A stretch of 64,000 nucleotides of DNA from Paenibacillus psychroresistens (GCF_009728935.1 NZ_CP034235.1:4378001-4442000); one strand, 5' to 3'. Positions 42,055-49,751 are shown, counted from the first letter of the stretch. The notes: a model not told the origin generated them from the letters alone. Made by a program: numbers and translations.

Positions 42055-42812
42055 CTAATGACCTCCAATTGATAATCAAACACTCTTTCAAATCCTTTAG
42101 CTTCCAGCGCATCCTCGACAGCCTTCTCAGCTAGCTCGGGAGTGTTGTTCTGCTTTGATAAATGGGTCAATATGATTCGCTCGCCCTTACCTACAATGAG
42201 TTGAGCAAGCGCCTCGGCTGTCTGCTCATTGCTCAAATGCCCTAAATCAGAAGAAATACGAGCCTTCAATTGTTCGTGATACTCTCCATTAATCAGCAGG
42301 TCCAAATCGTGATTCGCTTCAATAATAAAGATGTTTGATCCCGCCATAGCTTCAATCATGGTTTGATCCACAATTCCGCTATCTAAGCAAATGGAAAGCC
42401 GGTTCCCTTTATCCCCAATGACCACGAACCCGAATGGATCAAAGTCGTTATGATGGGTGCTGAATGGTGTAATGAAAAACTCATTCTCGATATTGATCTC
42501 GTCCGCAACAGTGGCAACATTCCGCAAATCCTCTTCTACCGTCTGCATGTACTTTTCATTTTTCCAAGTTCCTTCAGAAGCATAAACTGGGATCCTGTAT
42601 TTATTTGCTAACCCAATTCCCTGCACATGGTCTTGGTGTGGATGAGTAATAAAAATGGCTTGAATATCGGTTGGATTAAATCCGTTTTGGATCAGCAGGT
42701 TTTCGATTTTTGTTTTGGGCAAACCACACTCGATAATGATAATGGTGTCATTGGACCGAACGGCGATAACATTGCCGCCCGATCCTCCAGCTATGATTTT
42801 TACTTCCATCAA
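42051..42812 (-). CDS. MBL-fold hydrolase (YycJ/WalJ-like), possible recombination nuclease
   Basis: The metallo-beta-lactamase fold shows AGGSGGNVIAVRSND at the start, metal motif ITHPHQDHVQG near residue 58, SICLDSGI near 140 and LGHLSNEQTAEAL near 195, the YycJ/WalJ plan. Members of that group have been linked to 5'-3' exonuclease activity. It overlaps recT by 4 bases, in the place where phages normally carry the RecT partner nuclease. That pairing is inference. Confidence 0.8.
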   Translation of the reverse strand: MMEVKIIAGGSGGNVIAVRSNDTIIIIECGLPKTKIENLLIQNGFNPTDIQAIFITHPHQDHVQGIGLANKYRIPVYASEGTWKNEKYMQTVEEDLRNVATVADEINIENEFFITPFSTHHNDFDPFGFVVIGDKGNRLSICLDSGIVDQTMIEAMAGSNIFIIEANHDLDLLINGEYHEQLKARISSDLGHLSNEQTAEALAQLIVGKGERIILTHLSKQNNTPELAEKAVEDALEAKGFERVFDYQLEVIR

Positions 42813-43756
42813 GGTTCAAGCTCATCGCTCTTATCGGCGATTTGTTTTTCAATGAACTTTAGTAAGGTTTTACGCTCAGCAAGCGTCGGGGAATCTGGTG
42901 TTGCTGCCTTCATGTTGGTATTCATATAATCGAGAATGGCTGCATCTGTGGTAATTCCCAATTCTTTCAGTTTGGCCTTAATGGTGCCGTTGACTACTTT
43001 GCGCTCGGCAACTTCATCTATAGGCGTTACCTCCGCTTCAACAGCGCCCGCAGCTTCTGAAGCTCTTGTTTTAGTGGTCTTGGTTACCGGCTCAGTGATA
43101 ATAACCGGATCCGCTTCTGGGTTGATTTCTTTCCTAACATAAGGCTCATTCCCGCCTGTATCTCCAGACAATTCCTCATCATCAAACCCTAATCCGAAAC
43201 CAGCACTTAAAGCCCGCTTGGAAATATGTTTCTTGAACATATCGCCAGTGTTGTTATTCCACATCGCCTTTTGCATACCGATATTGGAATTGCGGAGATG
43301 ATCCACTTCCTCGATCCCCATTACAACCGAGAATGGTTTGAACCCTTCCCTATAAGCGAATGCGTAGCAGCCTATAATTTTACCTCTAGGGAAACCCCAG
43401 CTATGCTTATCAATAACGGTATAATAGCGTTCGTCGCCTTCATCCTTTTCTTGATGCATGCTGAATTCGTCATTCTCATGAACCAGCTGTACATCATAAC
43501 CGCGATAATCTTTATGTTTACGAGCTTGGGTGACATAAAAGCCAATACCGAACTGAGGAGTTAATTTACCGGAATATACGGTTGGATAGATTTCATTAAG
43601 CAGTGGATTAGCTCCAAGTGATTTAGCGATGGTCATAAACAACCTGAATTGTGGTTCGGTGCAATCCTTAGCAATGGTTTCATGAATAGTCTGGATCATT
43701 GTTTCGTCCAGGTCGCCAAAGGTAAACTTTTTGTATTCAACAATTTGATTAGCCAA
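42809..43756 (-). CDS. recT: RecT single-strand annealing recombinase
   Basis: The 315-residue protein matches RecT: FRLFMTIAKSLGANPLLNEI near residue 40, GIGFYVTQARKHKDYRGYDV near 70 and MWNNNTGDMFKKHISKRALS near 165, with an acidic, disordered C-terminus. It anneals complementary strands in phage recombination. Confidence 0.92.
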   Translation of the reverse strand: MANQIVEYKKFTFGDLDETMIQTIHETIAKDCTEPQFRLFMTIAKSLGANPLLNEIYPTVYSGKLTPQFGIGFYVTQARKHKDYRGYDVQLVHENDEFSMHQEKDEGDERYYTVIDKHSWGFPRGKIIGCYAFAYREGFKPFSVVMGIEEVDHLRNSNIGMQKAMWNNNTGDMFKKHISKRALSAGFGLGFDDEELSGDTGGNEPYVRKEINPEADPVIITEPVTKTTKTRASEAAGAVEAEVTPIDEVAERKVVNGTIKAKLKELGITTDAAILDYMNTNMKAATPDSPTLAERKTLLKFIEKQIADKSDELEP

Positions 43757-44030
43757 CTACAACTACCTCCCAAAAATCTATAGTTTTCTTCATCTTGCGG
43801 ACTTCTTCGACCTTGGCATCTCCGTAATCTTCAAGCAGCCAATCCTCTTTAGGGGTAGCAGCTCGGGTGACGAATGCTTTAAAACTCTTATCACCATCAG
43901 TGAAAATGATCTCCGCTTTCTGCCATCTTCCCTCCTGTGTCCAATCGCCTTGCTTGACTATGGCAACGTTTAGATCCTTGACCTTGCCGTCTTTGAAAAG
44001 TTCATTTAATTGCGCTTGGGTTAATTTCAT
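43749..44030 (-). CDS. Uncharacterised phage protein in the recombination module
   Basis: A 93-residue protein (KLTQAQLNELFKDGKVKDLN) between recT and the Rad50-like gene, overlapping both by 4-8 bases. It has a beta-rich centre; no family recognised. Confidence 0.55.
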   Translation of the reverse strand: MKLTQAQLNELFKDGKVKDLNVAIVKQGDWTQEGRWQKAEIIFTDGDKSFKAFVTRAATPKEDWLLEDYGDAKVEEVRKMKKTIDFWEVVVVG

Positions 44031-45622
44031 GCAGCCACCTCTTTCCCATTGATTTGTAATGCTTGGCCTAATACCGCTTGAGCCGTAATTAATTGATCAA
44101 ACACTTTGTACTCTCCGGTGTATTCTCCAACTCCATCTACGAAAACAGGAGTAATCAAGTTGGAATTTTTGAAAAGAACCTCCGTTAATTCAAGACCTGC
44201 AGTAATCTTTTCCCCGAATGATAGGCTGACAAAATCTTTACCGTTCATCTGAACGCTGAAATCAGGTTCCCACTCATCATTTGATTTCACGTATTTGTGC
44301 AATCGCACTGATAAGCTAGTAAACATCGCCTGAATTGATTCAGCCTGTATCTCGGTTTCTTTGGATTTAAAAGCCTTAACAGCGTCCAGAATAAAGGTTG
44401 ATTCTCGCAAATCAGCAAGCACTTTTTCCTCATCCGTTTTAGCCTTTTCAACATCTGCCGTTAAGCGTTCGCGTTCCTGTTGATTGCGAATCTCTTCTAA
44501 TAGAGGATTACGCTTTTGCTCAAGATCACGAATATTCTGGAATTGTTCAGTAACGTCGATGTATTTAGCTTCAGCAAGCAGTTGGTTCGCTTCATCCCTA
44601 GCAGCTACGAGCGCCTTATGATTAGCTTGATACTCCGTTTTGCGACGATCTTTATCAGAAGTGACGGCAGCAAGTGATTCGGCTAGCACAGGTTGCTTAC
44701 AGGTCTTGCAAGTATCCTCAATCACTTCATCTCTAAGTGGCAGCCATTTGTCTTTTGATAAATTAACCAAGCGTTGGGCTTCGGTGGCTTTGTTTTGCAA
44801 AGATGTATGAACCGAATTTGTTTCGCCTGCAGTCGCAATTACCTTTTCAATTTCAGTGATTTGAGTATCGAATACAGAGACTGCGGTTTGTTTTGAAGCA
44901 ATGTCAATTACTACCGATGGAAGGCGTTGCAACTGTTCTTTGAGAGTTTTGGTTTTACTCTGAGCTGAGATATGATCGGTTTTAAGTTTTGCATTCAAAC
45001 CACTCTTATTTTTAGGTCCAGCATGAATTGCTTTTATATCATCAACACTTTGCTTTTTGAACATCTCCGCCAACTTCTCAGCCTGAGGATTCAACTTAAT
45101 ATCTTTGCGATCTTGATCTGGAGACAGTCGAGACATTTCCTCGAAAACCATTTTATTAAGCGGTACTGGGACGGCTTGGACCAATTGTTCGCGTTGCTTG
45201 TCCTTGTGGAGATTAAAGAAGTATCCCGGATAATAAAGTGCCATGAATTCATCTTGCTCGAAGTGTTTGGAAACAGAATCTTTAAATTCAGAAGCGGTCT
45301 TGCCCACATCATTTACATAAAAATTATTGCTTGATCCATCTATTTCTCTAGCAAATTTATATTCCGATCCATCAATAGATAACAGGATTGAGGCAAATAC
45401 CTTATCGTATTCATAAGTGGTCGGACGCGGGCTAGAAATACCTTTGGTATAATCTGCTCCGAATAAATCCTTGCCCCACATAATCCAAACTGGGGCTTCT
45501 CCGATGCTTGTCTTGCCCTCCCCGTTCTTACCAGTGAGTTTCAAAACGTCAGTGTAATCTAAACTCAGATCACGAACTGCTTTGAAATTATGAAGGACTA
45601 GCTCGATAAATTTAACGATCAT
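44027..45622 (-). CDS. Rad50/SbcC-like AAA ATPase
   Basis: Walker A GKNGEGKT lies at residues 31-38. A long coiled coil spans about 190-430 and is broken by DTCKTCKQP near residue 310, a zinc-hook-like CxxC. The C-terminal signature SLSFGEKITAGLELTEVLF leads to the Walker B region ITPVFVDGVGE. The 531-residue size is a short SbcC/Rad50 form. It starts with ATGA overlapping its neighbour and probably works with RecT and the MBL hydrolase. Confidence 0.85.
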   Translation of the reverse strand: MIVKFIELVLHNFKAVRDLSLDYTDVLKLTGKNGEGKTSIGEAPVWIMWGKDLFGADYTKGISSPRPTTYEYDKVFASILLSIDGSEYKFAREIDGSSNNFYVNDVGKTASEFKDSVSKHFEQDEFMALYYPGYFFNLHKDKQREQLVQAVPVPLNKMVFEEMSRLSPDQDRKDIKLNPQAEKLAEMFKKQSVDDIKAIHAGPKNKSGLNAKLKTDHISAQSKTKTLKEQLQRLPSVVIDIASKQTAVSVFDTQITEIEKVIATAGETNSVHTSLQNKATEAQRLVNLSKDKWLPLRDEVIEDTCKTCKQPVLAESLAAVTSDKDRRKTEYQANHKALVAARDEANQLLAEAKYIDVTEQFQNIRDLEQKRNPLLEEIRNQQERERLTADVEKAKTDEEKVLADLRESTFILDAVKAFKSKETEIQAESIQAMFTSLSVRLHKYVKSNDEWEPDFSVQMNGKDFVSLSFGEKITAGLELTEVLFKNSNLITPVFVDGVGEYTGEYKVFDQLITAQAVLGQALQINGKEVAA

Positions 45623-46059
45623 CTATCCCCAGCCGCCTTTCTCCACTTACGAGAACTGATCTTGTCCTTGTAGGCATGCGCTTTCGCTGCCTGCTGGATA
45701 ACTTTGAATGGAAGCTGAGTTATGGCTTTGCCAATCGTATAGGCGACGAACTGGCTGTTGTGGCTTACCATTCTCCTGCGAATTGAACGCTTTGAGATAA
45801 CTACTTGATCCTTTTTAATGGCTTCCGATACTGAGGACAAACCTAGCGTTCCCCATTTGTAAGGAGTCTTCTTGACTCGCTTCTCGCCATACGGACGATG
45901 CCCAGCTTTTGGTGAGTTATAACCACCCTTGCCCTTTACAGCATCACGGATAACGCCTGCAATGGTTTGTACCTTCAATTCCTGCTTAGGATTAGCGAAC
46001 CTCCGCGAAACGCAATTGCTTAAATGTTCTTGCTTTTTCGAATATGCTGGATTACCCAT
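45619..46059 (-). CDS. Basic uncharacterised phage protein
   Basis: A 146-residue, strongly basic protein (RRFANPKQELKVQTIAGVIR), possibly DNA-binding. It overlaps both neighbours by 4-8 bases. No family recognised. Confidence 0.5.
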   Translation of the reverse strand: MGNPAYSKKQEHLSNCVSRRFANPKQELKVQTIAGVIRDAVKGKGGYNSPKAGHRPYGEKRVKKTPYKWGTLGLSSVSEAIKKDQVVISKRSIRRRMVSHNSQFVAYTIGKAITQLPFKVIQQAAKAHAYKDKISSRKWRKAAGDR

Positions 46060-46426
46060 TCTTGTTTTCCTCCTTGTTCGTACTTGGCTTCATCCCGGGG
46101 AACCCGACTGATTTCATCCAAGCCGTTTCTATTAAACTAGTGAAAGCTGATAGTGTTAATAATAGACAAATCCAATAAGTAATTGATTCAAAATAGTAAT
46201 AGCTTATAGTGATTAGAACAGAAACCCATAAACTGGAGCACCACGGACAAATTAAAATTCTACCAATTACACTGCGTATCCGACCGCCTTGAAGTGTGAA
46301 GGTCATTGTTTCGAAATCCCTTGTAACGAATAAGTCCCGGATAGGTGCAAAGATTAGGTCAAACACAATAAGGTGCGTGAGGCGGTAACAGGCAAGGGCT
46401 AGAATGATTAGGGTTAAGGATGTCAA
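46052..46426 (-). CDS. DUF1360-like membrane protein
   Basis: A 124-residue protein with two or three hydrophobic segments and the motif ICPWCSSLWVSV, resembling the DUF1360 family of small membrane proteins. Function unknown; it is unusual in a replication operon. Confidence 0.65.
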   Translation of the reverse strand: MTSLTLIILALACYRLTHLIVFDLIFAPIRDLFVTRDFETMTFTLQGGRIRSVIGRILICPWCSSLWVSVLITISYYYFESITYWICLLLTLSAFTSLIETAWMKSVGFPGMKPSTNKEENKNG

Positions 46427-46704
46427 AGTTCTGCCAACTCCTTCTCAAGCAACTTGATCTGATCCCTTGTCATATCGAAGTAGAGATTGATCATATAAAC
46501 CTCAGTAAGCGCGGTATAACTCATGACTTCAATACGTTTTCCCCAATCAGTTAATGAAAACGAAGTACTCTCATATTGGATGCTGATAACTTTAAATCCC
46601 TTAGAAACCATAGCCAAGCGGTCTTTTAAGTGGTCAATCTTCTTTTGTAACTCCCGAGCCGCATCAACTCTCTGGCCCATGTAAAGCAATGTTTTAGGGT
46701 CCAT
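46423..46704 (-). CDS. Coiled-coil phage protein, 93 aa
   Basis: The N-terminal helix (DAARELQKKIDHLKDRLAMV) and the C-terminal helix suggest a coiled coil. It is coupled to its neighbour by ATGA overlap. No family recognised. Confidence 0.5.
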   Translation of the reverse strand: MDPKTLLYMGQRVDAARELQKKIDHLKDRLAMVSKGFKVISIQYESTSFSLTDWGKRIEVMSYTALTEVYMINLYFDMTRDQIKLLEKELAEL

Positions 46705-46712
46705 GTTTCCTC

Positions 46713-46856
46713 CTAGTCCCCAACGGGCTTCCTTATTTTTAAAGCGGCTAATTCCTTGATCTCCTGAAGCTCAGGATCGTGTTCAACTTTAGGTGCATCT
46801 AGCAAATCGATGTGTCTTACTCTGGTGTACGATTCTTGGTTAGGGGGTTCTATCAA
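46713..46856 (-). CDS. Tiny phage protein, 47 aa
   Basis: A TTG at 46856 overlaps the previous stop (TTGATAG), lies 9 bases after GGAGGG and opens 47 codons (MIEPPNQESYTRVRHIDLLD at the start). It ends in TAG at 46713, 9 bases before the next ATG. Function unknown. Confidence 0.55.
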   Translation of the reverse strand: MIEPPNQESYTRVRHIDLLDAPKVEHDPELQEIKELAALKIRKPVGD

Positions 46857-47146
46857 GCGAGAATTCCCTCCACGATCTTTTCAACCGCTTCATTGTCATT
46901 GCATTTGTGCCAGTAGCTAACCATATGGCTGCCGTAATCTCCGATAGGCTCGTTTTGCAAAATCTCAACATAATAATTTCCATCTTCGCCGTGATACAAA
47001 GTCATTGTGAAATTAGGAAGTGATTCGCTAACGAAGAATCCTGCATCCACTTCATCAACAGCTTTAAGCGTAGTTTTGGGCTCCTCCTTGATTTCATCAA
47101 ACAATTCCTGAGGAATGAGTTCTCTTAAATCCAGTTCATTTGTCAA
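46853..47146 (-). CDS. Acidic phage protein, 97 aa
   Basis: A soluble acidic protein (NELDLRELIPQELFDEIKEE) with a beta-rich centre (FTMTLYHGEDGNYYVEIL). No family recognised. Confidence 0.5.
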   Translation of the reverse strand: MTNELDLRELIPQELFDEIKEEPKTTLKAVDEVDAGFFVSESLPNFTMTLYHGEDGNYYVEILQNEPIGDYGSHMVSYWHKCNDNEAVEKIVEGILA

Positions 47147-47169
47147 TCAGATCAATCCTTTCTATAAAG

Positions 47170-47265
47170 TCATTCTTTTACCTCAGGAACGGTTTTTACA
47201 TATTTGGCGAAGCCGTAATAAAACAGTCCTATTAATGCAAAGCCGACTAGTAACAACCACTTCAT
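47170..47265 (-). CDS. Tiny membrane protein, 31 aa
   Basis: An ATG at 47265, after AGGTGA, encodes MKWLLLVGFALIGLFYYGF followed by a short charged tail. It is a single-pass membrane peptide, coupled by ATGA overlap to the 34-aa gene before it. Confidence 0.55.
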   Translation of the reverse strand: MKWLLLVGFALIGLFYYGFAKYVKTVPEVKE

Positions 47266-47366
47266 GCACCATCACCTGACCTTGCAGTTACGATTCCGTG
47301 AATGATCATTAGAAGCACGAGACCTAAAAGAACGTAGCCTCCAACAACGCAAGGGTCGGTGCTCAT
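47262..47366 (-). CDS. Tiny membrane protein, 34 aa
   Basis: The frame MSTDPCVVGGYVLLGLVLLM continues to a TGA at 47262. Its ATG overlaps the Spo0A-like gene's stop. Together with the 31-aa neighbour it forms a pair of single-pass membrane peptides of unknown role. Confidence 0.55.
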   Translation of the reverse strand: MSTDPCVVGGYVLLGLVLLMIIHGIVTARSGDGA

Positions 47367-47815
47367 TTGTGTTCAATCCGCAGCTTGTCCGCTACCATTG
47401 CAATAAAATGTCCATTGGTTGGTTTGAACTTATTGGTTTTAAGCACATACCCAAACAGCTCAGTGATGGTTTCAAGGTTGCTGTGCGTCCAAGCGATTTC
47501 AATTGCATGCCTCATAGCACGTTCGACCCGAGTAGGCAGTGTATTGAACTTTGTTGCAATTGCCGGATAAAGACCCTTTGTTAAAGTGTTGATTGCATCG
47601 CCATCCTCATAAACAGTTGTAATGGCTTCTCGCAAGAACTGGTAACCTTTGATATGAGCTGGTATGCCCATCTCCTGAAGGAATCTTGAAATGATAGCGT
47701 GTATATCCAGTGGCTCGATTTCAGCTTTTTGAACCTCTGGCAGCGTTCCGAATATTGCTTCAAGCTGTGCAGCGACTTCGGTTTGAACCATTAAACGAAT
47801 CTGTTGTTCGATCAT
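47363..47815 (-). CDS. Stand-alone Spo0A DNA-binding (effector) domain protein
   Basis: Residues 37-150 closely match the C-terminal domain of Spo0A: GIPAHIKGYQFLREAITTVY, LYPAIATKFNTLPTRVERAM and KPTNGHFIAMVADKLRIEHK. The recognition-helix run RVERAxRHAIExAW (96-109) is kept. The phospho-receiver domain is absent; only a 35-residue helical leader precedes the domain. It may bind 0A boxes (TGTCGAA) without phosphorylation, or compete with host Spo0A. It is the second early gene, behind a LexA-like box and a repressor-type operator. AAGGAGG precedes the ATG. Confidence 0.9.
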   Translation of the reverse strand: MIEQQIRLMVQTEVAAQLEAIFGTLPEVQKAEIEPLDIHAIISRFLQEMGIPAHIKGYQFLREAITTVYEDGDAINTLTKGLYPAIATKFNTLPTRVERAMRHAIEIAWTHSNLETITELFGYVLKTNKFKPTNGHFIAMVADKLRIEHK

Positions 47816-47902
47816 ATAGTTGCCTCCTTTTAAATTGGGTCACGTTTTTAATGAAATAGTGATTATTAGGAACACTGTAGTCATGGGAAAATAAGGCATT
47901 TA

Positions 47903-47914
47903 GAACACCTGTTC
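47903..47914. promoter_or_regulatory. LexA/DinR-like SOS box
   Basis: GAACACCTGTTC fits the Firmicute LexA site GAAC-N4-GTTC exactly in both half-sites. It lies 88 bases upstream of the Spo0A-like gene, within its likely promoter region. Binding is inferred. Confidence 0.55.
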
Positions 47915-47921
47915 CAATTGC

Positions 47922-47936
47922 GTGATTTTAGATCAC
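47922..47936. promoter_or_regulatory. Phage repressor-type operator before the Spo0A-like gene
   Basis: GTGATTTTAGATCAC is a palindrome of the same type as those in the repressor/Cro interval. A half-site GTGATTATTAGG is at 47859. Confidence 0.5.
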
Positions 47937-47963
47937 ATAGTATAATAAATACGTTAGTAAGAA

Positions 47964-48245
47964 TCACATATTTATTAAGTTTAATTCTGTTCTGGCTTGC
48001 TCGAACAAGTCAGGGAAAAGCTCTTCAAGCGTTGTGTCCATACATAGACAATACTTAATTGCAACATAAAGGCTCGGGTTCATAAACGCATTTTCTGCAC
48101 TGCGAAGCGAATCAGTTGACACCCTCACTTTTAAGGCCACTTCGCTTTGAGACCCTATTGAATTTCGACGCTTTTTAAATCCCGGTCTTTTCGTGTTATC
48201 TGTAATTAGCATCTTAGGACCTTTTCGACTTTGTTGATTCTGCAT
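47964..48245 (-). CDS. Cro-like HTH protein, first gene of the early operon
   Basis: The 93-residue protein has a Cro/Xre-type helix-turn-helix (SIGSQSEVALKVRVSTDSLR, then SAENAFMNPSLYVAIKYCL). The ATG follows GGAGGTGAAAT. It is divergent from the plus-strand repressor, the classical cI/cro layout. Confidence 0.75.
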   Translation of the reverse strand: MQNQQSRKGPKMLITDNTKRPGFKKRRNSIGSQSEVALKVRVSTDSLRSAENAFMNPSLYVAIKYCLCMDTTLEELFPDLFEQARTELNLINM

Positions 48246-48265
48246 ATTTCACCTCCATGGGACAT

Positions 48266-48320
48266 ACTATAGCATAGTGACTAATAATCACGCAAGTAAT
48301 ATTATTGTGATTTATAATAC
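48266..48320. promoter_or_regulatory. Early promoter and repressor operators between Cro-like and CI-like genes
   Basis: On the minus strand TTGCGT (48295-48290) and TATAGT (48271-48266) are 18 bases apart, and the palindrome GTGACTAATAATCAC (48277-48291) fills the spacer. A second, imperfect site GTGATTTATAATAC starts at 48307, 30 bp away. The shared consensus is GTGAYTNNNAATCAC. Confidence 0.6.
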
Positions 48321-48356
48321 ATGTAATCTAAATATATAATTAAGGGGTTGATTGAT

Positions 48357-48731
48357 GTGGGGTTAGGCGAGAGAATACGGGAGTTAAGAATTAGCAAAAA
48401 TTATACACAAGATCAACTGGCGGAAGAGATTGGAATGCAGCGCTCTAATGTTGCTAAGTATGAATCAAACACGAATATCCCTCCAGTTGAGGTTTTAACA
48501 AAATTAGCAGATAAATTCAAAGTGTCCGTTGATTATCTGTTAGGTAGGGTTGAAAACTCTTTTGACATGTTTACTGACAGCTCCGAAGAATCACTTGCTA
48601 AAGATGCTAAAATTAAGGGATATCTAGAAAAGTCAGAAAGTTTACTTAGAAACGGAAAAGAAGTGGATGAGCAGAAGTTGAAAGAGGCATTGAACTACTT
48701 GGAGTATTTGTTTAAGAAAGAGGATAAATAG
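48357..48731 (+). CDS. CI-like phage repressor (Xre family)
   Basis: The N-terminal Xre HTH is clear: LGERIRELRISKNYTQDQLA and EEIGMQRSNVAKYESNTNIP. A short helical C-terminal region follows; there is no LexA-type peptidase domain, so induction needs another route. The GTG at 48357 is 9 bases after AAGGGG. Its plus strand opposes the early operon. Confidence 0.85.
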   Translation: MGLGERIRELRISKNYTQDQLAEEIGMQRSNVAKYESNTNIPPVEVLTKLADKFKVSVDYLLGRVENSFDMFTDSSEESLAKDAKIKGYLEKSESLLRNGKEVDEQKLKEALNYLEYLFKKEDK

Positions 48732-48749
48732 ATTTTATACATACGTTTT

Positions 48750-48790
48750 CCTTATGCTCCACATAATCGCATAAGGATATTTATTTTTTA
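48750..48790 (+). terminator. Terminator of the CI-like repressor
   Basis: CCTTATGC and GCATAAGG form an 8-bp stem followed by a T-rich tract. Confidence 0.75.
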
Positions 48791-48936
48791 ATAATATGTA
48801 TTAGCTAGAGTATAAGACGCAAGCGAATTGCGTAATCATGCATGTGCCTTGCATTTAATTAATAATTAGGTCTTGCATAAAATGGTAATTTGGTATTATG
48901 ATAAGTGGTATTATTAAACAATTAGGGAACCAATTT

Positions 48937-48956
48937 TGTCATGTATGTACATGACA
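48937..48956. repeat. 20-bp near-perfect palindrome
   Basis: TGTCATGTA and TACATGACA are perfect 9-bp arms around TG. No T tract follows on either strand, so an operator or recombination site is likelier than a terminator. The rest of 48791-48993 is AT-rich with no gene I can support. Confidence 0.55.
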
Positions 48957-48993
48957 GACCCGATAGAAGAAAACCCATAAAATGGTCTCTTCG

Positions 48994-49233
48994 TCAATTG
49001 CCTTCCTGCCAAAGCTTCTTTACCACATTCCGCTCATACAGATCTTTCTCCTCACATCCAATAGCTAGGGCTATCGTGTACATGGTTTCGACGGTCATAA
49101 CGGTTTTTTTAGTTGAATACTCAGAGAGACGTTGCTTACTAATACCTGTCTTTTTGACCAAATCTTTTCGCTTCATGCGGGCTAGTCTTAGGCATTTGTC
49201 CAGAAGGCAGTGACCAATTTCTATCTGGGTCAC
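48994..49233 (-). CDS. Xre-family HTH regulator
   Basis: About 79 residues with a clear HTH (LARMKRKDLVKKTGISKQRL, then SEYSTKKTVMTVETMYTIAL), ending in a short tail. The GTG at 49233 is 6 bases after AAAGGTG; an ATG at 49251 is also possible. It is divergent from the 49342 gene. Confidence 0.75.
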   Translation of the reverse strand: MTQIEIGHCLLDKCLRLARMKRKDLVKKTGISKQRLSEYSTKKTVMTVETMYTIALAIGCEEKDLYERNVVKKLWQEGN

Positions 49234-49341
49234 AACAAACACCTTTTGCATCACACCTTCGCGTTACGAAATACTTGTCCATTTTAACAAAAATAGACAA
49301 TCTTGCAAAGGTATCAATAGAATTAGATAGGAGTGGGATTA

Positions 49342-49728
49342 GTGGACAAGCAAAATGAGGAACTTGAGAAAGTTGATTTAGATTTTGAGAATGTGTTTTC
49401 TTCTGCGAGAAAAGAAGGTATTTATATAGATTATAACCATTATATAGACGGTGTTGGTGCAGCGGGGATATATATAACGAACGACAATAATGTTTTTTTT
49501 AGCATAAATTCATTGATTTGTTCAGAGGATCAGGAAGAGATTTGTTTCATCCTGCTTACCAGGCACGTTTCCCACCCCAACATAGACTATGTGTTATCTT
49601 TGGAAGATTTAAATAAGAGAAACAATGAACGAGATGTATTATCGCTTGCTCATCAGATCCGACTATTCGAAACCGTATCCAAAGCAATGCTCAGGCTTTT
49701 CGGCAAAAAAAAGCGACTTCGTAATTGA
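49342..49728 (+). CDS. Uncharacterised lysogeny-region protein, possibly degenerate ImmA/IrrE-like
   Basis: The 128-residue protein has the order of an ImmA-type anti-repressor protease: KEGIYIDYNHYIDGVGAAGI, a strand NNVFFSINSLI, then CFILLTRHVSHPN where HExxH would be. The zinc motif is not intact, since the Glu is missing, so it is either inactive or a different family. It is divergent from a small HTH gene, as ImmA/ImmR pairs often are. The GTG at 49342 follows GGAGTGGG. Confidence 0.5.
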   Translation: MDKQNEELEKVDLDFENVFSSARKEGIYIDYNHYIDGVGAAGIYITNDNNVFFSINSLICSEDQEEICFILLTRHVSHPNIDYVLSLEDLNKRNNERDVLSLAHQIRLFETVSKAMLRLFGKKKRLRN

Positions 49729-49742
49729 AGTCGCTTTTGCTT
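49705..49742. terminator. Bidirectional terminator
   Basis: AAGCGACTTC and GAAGTCGCTT form a 10-bp perfect stem with an A tract before and a T tract after. It separates the plus-strand gene from the agr operon that ends at 49752. Confidence 0.85.
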
Positions 49743-49751
49743 TATATTCTA

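Noticed and set aside
48750..48776. Operator function for the CCTTATGC/GCATAAGG hairpin
   Set aside because: The T-rich tract after it and its place behind the repressor fit a terminator better.
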